From: Candidatus Beckwithbacteria bacterium
Lineage (GTDB): Bacteria > Patescibacteriota > Microgenomatia > UBA1400 > CG1-02-47-37
NCBI GenBank assembly: GCA_026397255.1
Contig: JAPLVF010000013.1
Location: 315,532-358,919, forward strand
DNA: 43,388 bases
Direction of reading: 5' to 3'
Shown: piece by piece, positions 40,187 to 43,388 of the stretch
How the letters are laid out: every line of letters begins with the position of its first letter
How positions within the stretch are numbered: position 1 is the stretch's first letter
Notes under the pieces: generated by a model
Told to the model about the DNA's origin: nothing
The model's database searches: none
Seen by the model: only the letters and a program-made list of their open reading frames with translations
Translations under genes and position numbers: made by a program

Positions 40187-40558
40187 TGGAGATGGAGGGT
40201 TTTGAACCCTCGTCCGAAAGAAACTAATTGAACCGACTACAAGCTTATTCTGTTTTAATAAACAGACAAAAATTTTGATTCTTTGTCTTGAGTCCGATTG
40301 AATCGCCTCGGACCTGCCGCTTGAGTTTGTTTCCGCCTCAATTAATCTCCCCAAGCATAGACTAATCAAGACGCCTTACGTTTAAGCAAAAGCTAAAGCG
40401 CGAGGAGTAAAGACGGGGTTGAATAAATCAGCCACAAATGTCTTTACTGTACTGACAATAGAATTGACAGTTGTTGGTTGACCCATGTTTTAAAACTACA
40501 AGTCAAAGTTTGCTTGCCGGTGTCAAAGAGCTTGCCTTCGTCGAAGCTTGTCATCCCC
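40187..40558 (-). ncRNA. ssrA: tmRNA
   Basis: A 372-base transfer-messenger RNA. The 5' end GGGGATGACAAGCTTCGACG (40558 leftward) is the standard tmRNA opening. Bases GGGGATG pair with CATCTCC (40188-40194 on this strand) as a seven-pair acceptor stem with one G-U. The T arm contains GGGTTCAAAACCC. The discriminator A is followed by CTA, so CCA is not encoded and must be added. The tag frame ends in codons for ALAFA and TAA (stop near RNA base 175). A GCT at RNA base 127 would give the tag ADLFNPVFTPRALAFA; this resume codon is inferred, not proven. CAAGCT (25-30) can pair with AGCTTG near the 3' domain as helix P2. A TATAAT at 40569-40574 is a plausible -10. Confidence 0.93.
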
Positions 40559-40584
40559 GACAAGATATATTATATCATATAACT

Positions 40585-41187
40585 ATGTTTTGGCTTGATT
40601 GGTTGTATCCGAAAAAATGTTTAGGTTGCGGGAAGACGGGCAGGTATTTTTGCGAGAGTTGTTTAAAAACAGTCAGAAAAAATGACCAGATTGCCTTAAG
40701 CGGGACGAGTTTGTTTCAATACCAAGGGATTATTAAAACCGCGATTAAGGCATTAAAATACCAGTTTTTAAGCAATATCGAAACAGAATTGGGTGAGTTA
40801 ATGGATAAGGGGTTGAGTGAGGAAAGATTGAGAGAATTTTTAGAGTTAAAGCCAGGAGTGCAAGCAATGCCTCTTTATTGGCAACGGGAAAATTGGCGGG
40901 GGTTTAACCAAGCAGAATTAATCGCCAAAATCTTAGCAAAGAAATTTAATTTAAAAATAGTTGATTATTTGGAAAGAGTGAAGCGAACTAAACCGCAGGC
41001 AGATTTGCCAAGAAAAGAGCGGCTGAGAAATGTCAAAAATATTTTTAGAGTTAAGCCGGGAAAATTAACAGAAGTAATTTTAGTGGTAGATGACGTGTGG
41101 ACGACCGGTGCCACAATGAGCGAGGCGATGAAAACTTTGAAAAAAGCCGGAGTGAAACAAGTTTGGGGATTAACCTTGGCTAGATAA
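40585..41187 (+). CDS. comF: ComF-family phosphoribosyltransferase-like protein
   Basis: A 200-residue protein from ATG 40585; the longer frame from 40471 would run through the tmRNA and is rejected. A four-Cys zinc knuckle (CLGCG and CESC, positions 12, 15, 23, 26) comes first. A type I phosphoribosyltransferase domain with the PRPP loop LVVDDVWTTGATMSEA (about 170-185) follows. ComF proteins take part in natural transformation, helping imported single-stranded DNA. With a secretion/pilus locus in the same window, DNA uptake is an attractive but unproven link. Its 3' end overlaps the convergent CoA gene by 8 bases. Confidence 0.9.
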   Translation: MFWLDWLYPKKCLGCGKTGRYFCESCLKTVRKNDQIALSGTSLFQYQGIIKTAIKALKYQFLSNIETELGELMDKGLSEERLREFLELKPGVQAMPLYWQRENWRGFNQAELIAKILAKKFNLKIVDYLERVKRTKPQADLPRKERLRNVKNIFRVKPGKLTEVILVVDDVWTTGATMSEAMKTLKKAGVKQVWGLTLAR

Positions 41188-42112
41188 ATTTTTCTAAAAG
41201 TTTTAAGGCTTTAGTTTTAGTTTTTTCCGTAACGGAAATTTTAACCAAACCAAGATCGGGTTGGCCATAAAAAATTTCTGTTTTTAAGGGAGATAATAAA
41301 ATTGCCGGTAAAACAGCCAAGTCTTCTTCGCCGTCAACTAAGAGGGTTGGTATTTTTTTCGAGAGACAAGTTAAAATTTTCCCAGCTAAATCTGGAGTGA
41401 GATGGCCGGGAGGATTAGTGGCAAAGAGGCCGGTTTTAAGGCCAAGAGAAGAGAGGTTGGCAAAAGCGGTTTGACGCTTGGTCTTGAGGTCAACAATAGC
41501 CAAATTGGGCGTAATTTTTTCTTTTAATAAAGAAAGGGCGGCAATATCGCCGACGGCAATACAAAAATATTTAGGCGAGGTAATGGTGGTAATAATTTGA
41601 CTGAATGGTTTTTGAAAATAACGGCGTTGTGACTTTGGTAGTGTTAGATTGTGCCGGAAAAGATCAGCATAAACGAGACCCTGGCGGTTAACCAAGCCTT
41701 GGCGGATGTGGGTAGAGGAAAGGATTTGACCAGAGTTGTCTTTGACGAGACTAACAAGAATTTTTTTTAATTCAGGGAGTTTATTTTTAAGGCGCAATCG
41801 GTTAATTTTATCGACATTGGTTTGAGTTTGGGGAGTACAAACAATGGCATTAATGGTTGAAGAAGTGGCGGCCGGGCCGTAAATGTCGGAGAGGGGAATG
41901 ATTTGATCTGGGTAAAACTTAGCAACAGCCTGGCGGCGAATAGAAAAACTTTCCAACGATTGCGGAAAAGCCTTATTGGTTAACATGGATTTTTGACACA
42001 AACCAACTAAAACTTTTTTACCAGCAGTTTTAGCAGTGGCTAAAAGTTTTTGGTGGCCAAGATGGAGATGGTCAAAGGTGCCGGCAACGGCAACAGAATT
42101 AAATTTCATCAT
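41180..42112 (-). CDS. fused archaeal-type PPAT and GTP-dependent dephospho-CoA kinase
   Basis: A 310-residue fusion of two CoA-synthesis enzymes. Residues 1-150 are an archaeal/eukaryotic-type phosphopantetheine adenylyltransferase: VAVAGTFDHLHLGHQKLL with the HxGH motif (H17-H20) and LSSTHIRQG (131-139) near its end. Residues 180-310 match DUF359, the archaeal GTP-dependent dephospho-CoA kinase: VGD (187-189), AIVDLKTKR (205-213), NPPGHLT, GEEDLAVLPA (261-270) and YGQPDLGLV (282-290). The bacterial CoaD and CoaE are unrelated to the second half. Two ATGs (42112 and 42109) are possible; a TGA-TAGAAT on the minus strand lies 5 and 8 bases before them. Confidence 0.88.
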   Translation of the reverse strand: MMKFNSVAVAGTFDHLHLGHQKLLATAKTAGKKVLVGLCQKSMLTNKAFPQSLESFSIRRQAVAKFYPDQIIPLSDIYGPAATSSTINAIVCTPQTQTNVDKINRLRLKNKLPELKKILVSLVKDNSGQILSSTHIRQGLVNRQGLVYADLFRHNLTLPKSQRRYFQKPFSQIITTITSPKYFCIAVGDIAALSLLKEKITPNLAIVDLKTKRQTAFANLSSLGLKTGLFATNPPGHLTPDLAGKILTCLSKKIPTLLVDGEEDLAVLPAILLSPLKTEIFYGQPDLGLVKISVTEKTKTKALKLLEKFI

Positions 42113-42155
42113 GTATAATTCTATCAGATGGAGATCGCCAGGATTGGCGAACCAG

Positions 42156-42243
42156 GGAGGGGTGCTCTGAATTGGTTAAGGAACCAGTCTTGAAAACTGG
42201 CGCCCGCAAGGGCTTGCGAGTTCGAGTCTCGCCCCCTCCGCCA
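42156..42243 (+). tRNA. tRNA-Ser (anticodon UGA)
   Basis: An 88-base class II tRNA. The acceptor stem GGAGGGG (42156-42162) pairs with CCCCTCC (42233-42239), discriminator G, encoded CCA at 42241-42243. The anticodon stem CCAGT/ACTGG encloses CTTGAAA, giving UGA. A long variable arm (CGCCCGCAAGGGC region) confirms serine, and the T arm is GCGAG-TTCGAGT-CTCGC. A TATAAT at 42114-42119 lies upstream. The recombinase gene begins just beyond its 3' end, so it is a likely attachment site. Confidence 0.96.
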
Positions 42244-42253
42244 ATTTTCAAAA

Positions 42254-43388
42254 TTAGGATTTTGGGCGATTGTTGCCTCGCCCCGCCAAAGGCGGGGCTC
42301 GGCTTCGGCAAGGATTTTGAAGGGATTTTTGAAATCCAAAAACAATTTCTGCCCGCTCAAACGGAAGTTCGAACCAATCTTTTTTAGAAAATCCCGACCC
42401 TGTTCGGGATTTTCTTGCAAAGCGATAATTTCGGAAGGCGTTTTCAAGATAAGCGTTCATCAGTTTTTCCAGTTTCTCGTCAATTGTTTTTATGTCGCTT
42501 TCTGTTTTTTGAGCAAAAAAGCGAGATGATTGGACTTTCGTTTCTTTTTCAATTTCAAGTTCGTTTAATATTTTATCAGCCCAATCATCAGGCAAAGAAA
42601 CTTTTTGTATCGCTTCGTTTATTTGAGATGAAATTTTTTCTTCTCTCGTAAAAACATTTTGCGAGCAAATGTGTTTTGGATTTTTCTTGGTGCAGTAATA
42701 GTAAGTGTATGATTTTCCGCTTGGCTTTATCTTTTTGTCGGCGGTTATGGTAAATCCACATTCGCCACAGTGGAAAAATCCGCGGTAAAGAAAAAATTTC
42801 ATCTTGTCTACTTTCTGCGGTTTACTCTTTTGCTTCATTACTTCCTGTACTTGATCAAAAAGTTTCTTTGTAATAATCGGTTCGTGCTTTCCTTCAAAAT
42901 ATTCGCCGTTGTAGCGGATAAGTCCGTAGTAAAATGGATTTTGTAAAAGATATTGATAATTGGAAACGGAAAGCAACGAACCTCGCCGCCCTTTCAAGCC
43001 GAGATCATTGATAATCTTTCGGAGATTTTTCAAAGTATATTTTCCGCTTGCGTAGGCCTCAAATGACTTTTTAATCAGTGGCGATTTTTCTTTATCAACA
43101 TAAATCTGTTTTGTTTCCCGATTGTTTAAATATCCAAGCGGGGCCATTTGAGGCCATAACCCGTTTTTCAATTTTTGGCGGTGTCCTCTTTTGATATTTT
43201 CTGAAAGATTATCAATGTAATATTTTGACTGCCCAAAAGCGATTGATAACATGAATTTTCCTTGCGGTGTCGGATCAAACCAAAAAGTCGGGAATTTTAG
43301 CTCTTGGATTACTCCAGTATCTACAAGGTAAATGATTTGTCCGCCGTCAACGGAATTACGAGCAAGGCGGTCGGGGTGCCACGCTAAA
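42254..43388 (-). CDS. large serine recombinase, 5' partial, 3' end probably frameshifted
   Basis: The frame is open to the right edge. The visible upstream codons read LAWHPDRLARNSVDGGQIIY, the end of a resolvase catalytic domain. A recombinase domain (ENIKRGHRQKLKNGLWP, then APLGYLNN and LLQNPFYYGLI) and a zinc ribbon (FHCGECG ... YYYCTKK) follow. After LEKLMNAYLEN (near 42445) this frame becomes atypical. The expected ending continues in another frame as IALQENPEQGRDFLKKIGSN and FDFKNP-like residues (to about 42310). About 50-60 residues of coiled coil therefore seem deleted, with a frame change. The stop at 42254 is an accidental one next to tRNA-Ser. It probably marks the end of an integrated element, likely inactive. 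Confidence 0.82.
   Translation of the reverse strand, partial: LAWHPDRLARNSVDGGQIIYLVDTGVIQELKFPTFWFDPTPQGKFMLSIAFGQSKYYIDNLSENIKRGHRQKLKNGLWPQMAPLGYLNNRETKQIYVDKEKSPLIKKSFEAYASGKYTLKNLRKIINDLGLKGRRGSLLSVSNYQYLLQNPFYYGLIRYNGEYFEGKHEPIITKKLFDQVQEVMKQKSKPQKVDKMKFFLYRGFFHCGECGFTITADKKIKPSGKSYTYYYCTKKNPKHICSQNVFTREEKISSQINEAIQKVSLPDDWADKILNELEIEKETKVQSSRFFAQKTESDIKTIDEKLEKLMNAYLENAFRNYRFARKSRTGSGFSKKDWFELPFERAEIVFGFQKSLQNPCRSRAPPLAGRGNNRPKS
42273..42311. repeat. cruciform-like palindrome between tRNA-Ser and recombinase
   Basis: GCCCCGCC (42280-42287) and GGCGGGGC (42291-42298) form a perfect 8-pair stem with an AAA loop. Outer TTGCC (42273-42277) and GGCAA (42307-42311) can extend it. The cggcttcggcaagg flank resembles the mini-repeats seen inside genes at 4005 and 38319. 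It could be a terminator or part of the element end. Confidence 0.6.

Noticed and set aside
40471-40584. N-terminal extension of the comF reading frame
   Set aside because: It lies antisense to the 5' part of the tmRNA, and the conserved ComF start is at 40585.
42391-42412. Hairpin aatcccga...tcgggatt as a terminator
   Set aside because: It lies within the remaining coding tail of the recombinase and encodes conserved-looking residues in the shifted frame, so it is probably coding or another mini-palindrome.
1-43388. UGA recoded as glycine, as in Gracilibacteria and Absconditabacteria
   Set aside because: Several clear genes (hicA, ispH) end in TGA at the expected family length, and no conserved frame contains internal TGA.

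Overview
The window looks like a piece of chromosome from a Candidate Phyla Radiation (Patescibacteria) bacterium, probably a Microgenomates/Woesebacteria relative. This is inferred from four things: dense minus-strand operons with 4-base start/stop overlaps; a PrgI / split TraC-VirB4 / multi-pilin type IV secretion locus of the style known from that group; small palindromic repeats inside genes whose translations include an LRQG-type sequence, which I remember from Microgenomates proteins; and few Shine-Dalgarno sites. TGA is used as a normal stop (for example at 371, 18069 and 29535), so the UGA-recoding lineages are excluded. No rRNA or CRISPR array is present. No gene-free stretch exceeds 300 bases except 40187-40584, which holds the tmRNA.

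Layout. (1) 1-1090: two unrecognised plus-strand genes, the second preceded by a consensus promoter and flanked by a direct repeat. (2) 1083-4716, minus: PrgI-like protein, TraC N-terminal half, VirB4 ATPase. Upstream lies a winged-helix/nucleotidyltransferase gene with a perfect palindrome over its start. (3) 5469-11304, plus: a 1490-residue and a 452-residue protein of unknown function. (4) 11301-17514, minus: a VirB6/TrbL-like membrane protein, a Fic AMPylase with its own promoter and operator-like repeats, and a 1284-residue polytopic protein. (5) 17575-18071, plus: a hicBA toxin-antitoxin pair. (6) 27808-18059, minus: a ten-kilobase run of nine tandem pilin-like proteins, a lytic-transglycosylase-like protein, two small anchored paralogues, a CHAP hydrolase, a two-domain Clp ATPase flanked by two zinc-ribbon membrane proteins, and an HExxH membrane protease. 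(7) 27852-33490, plus: an ECF sigma factor, a small membrane protein, then ispH-dxr-ispD-ispF-ispE-ispG, every gene overlapping the next. (8) 35021-33631, minus: a protein with two pilin-like units, then uppS. (9) 35076-39556, plus: a SpoIID-like protein, a PH-domain membrane protein, a small two-helix protein and a PP2C-like/propeller-like protein. (10) 39740-43388: smpB facing its tmRNA partner, comF, an archaeal-type PPAT/dephospho-CoA kinase fusion, tRNA-Ser(UGA) and a damaged large serine recombinase running off the right edge.

How it fits together. Regions 2-6 and 8 supply most of the cell-envelope part of a VirB-type machine: VirB3/PrgI, split VirB4, VirB6-like, ten VirB2-like pilin genes and two wall-degrading enzymes. 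An unfoldase and a membrane protease are encoded in the same run. No VirD4 coupling protein, VirB11 or relaxase is in the window, so conjugation is not shown; DNA uptake, attachment or effector export are equally open. Region 7 makes IPP/DMAPP from DXP (dxs is not here), and UppS could use them for the wall lipid carrier.

A recurring feature is a -10 hexamer, often with an upstream TGn, lying only about 5-9 bases before the ATG. This suggests that many transcripts here are leaderless or nearly so.
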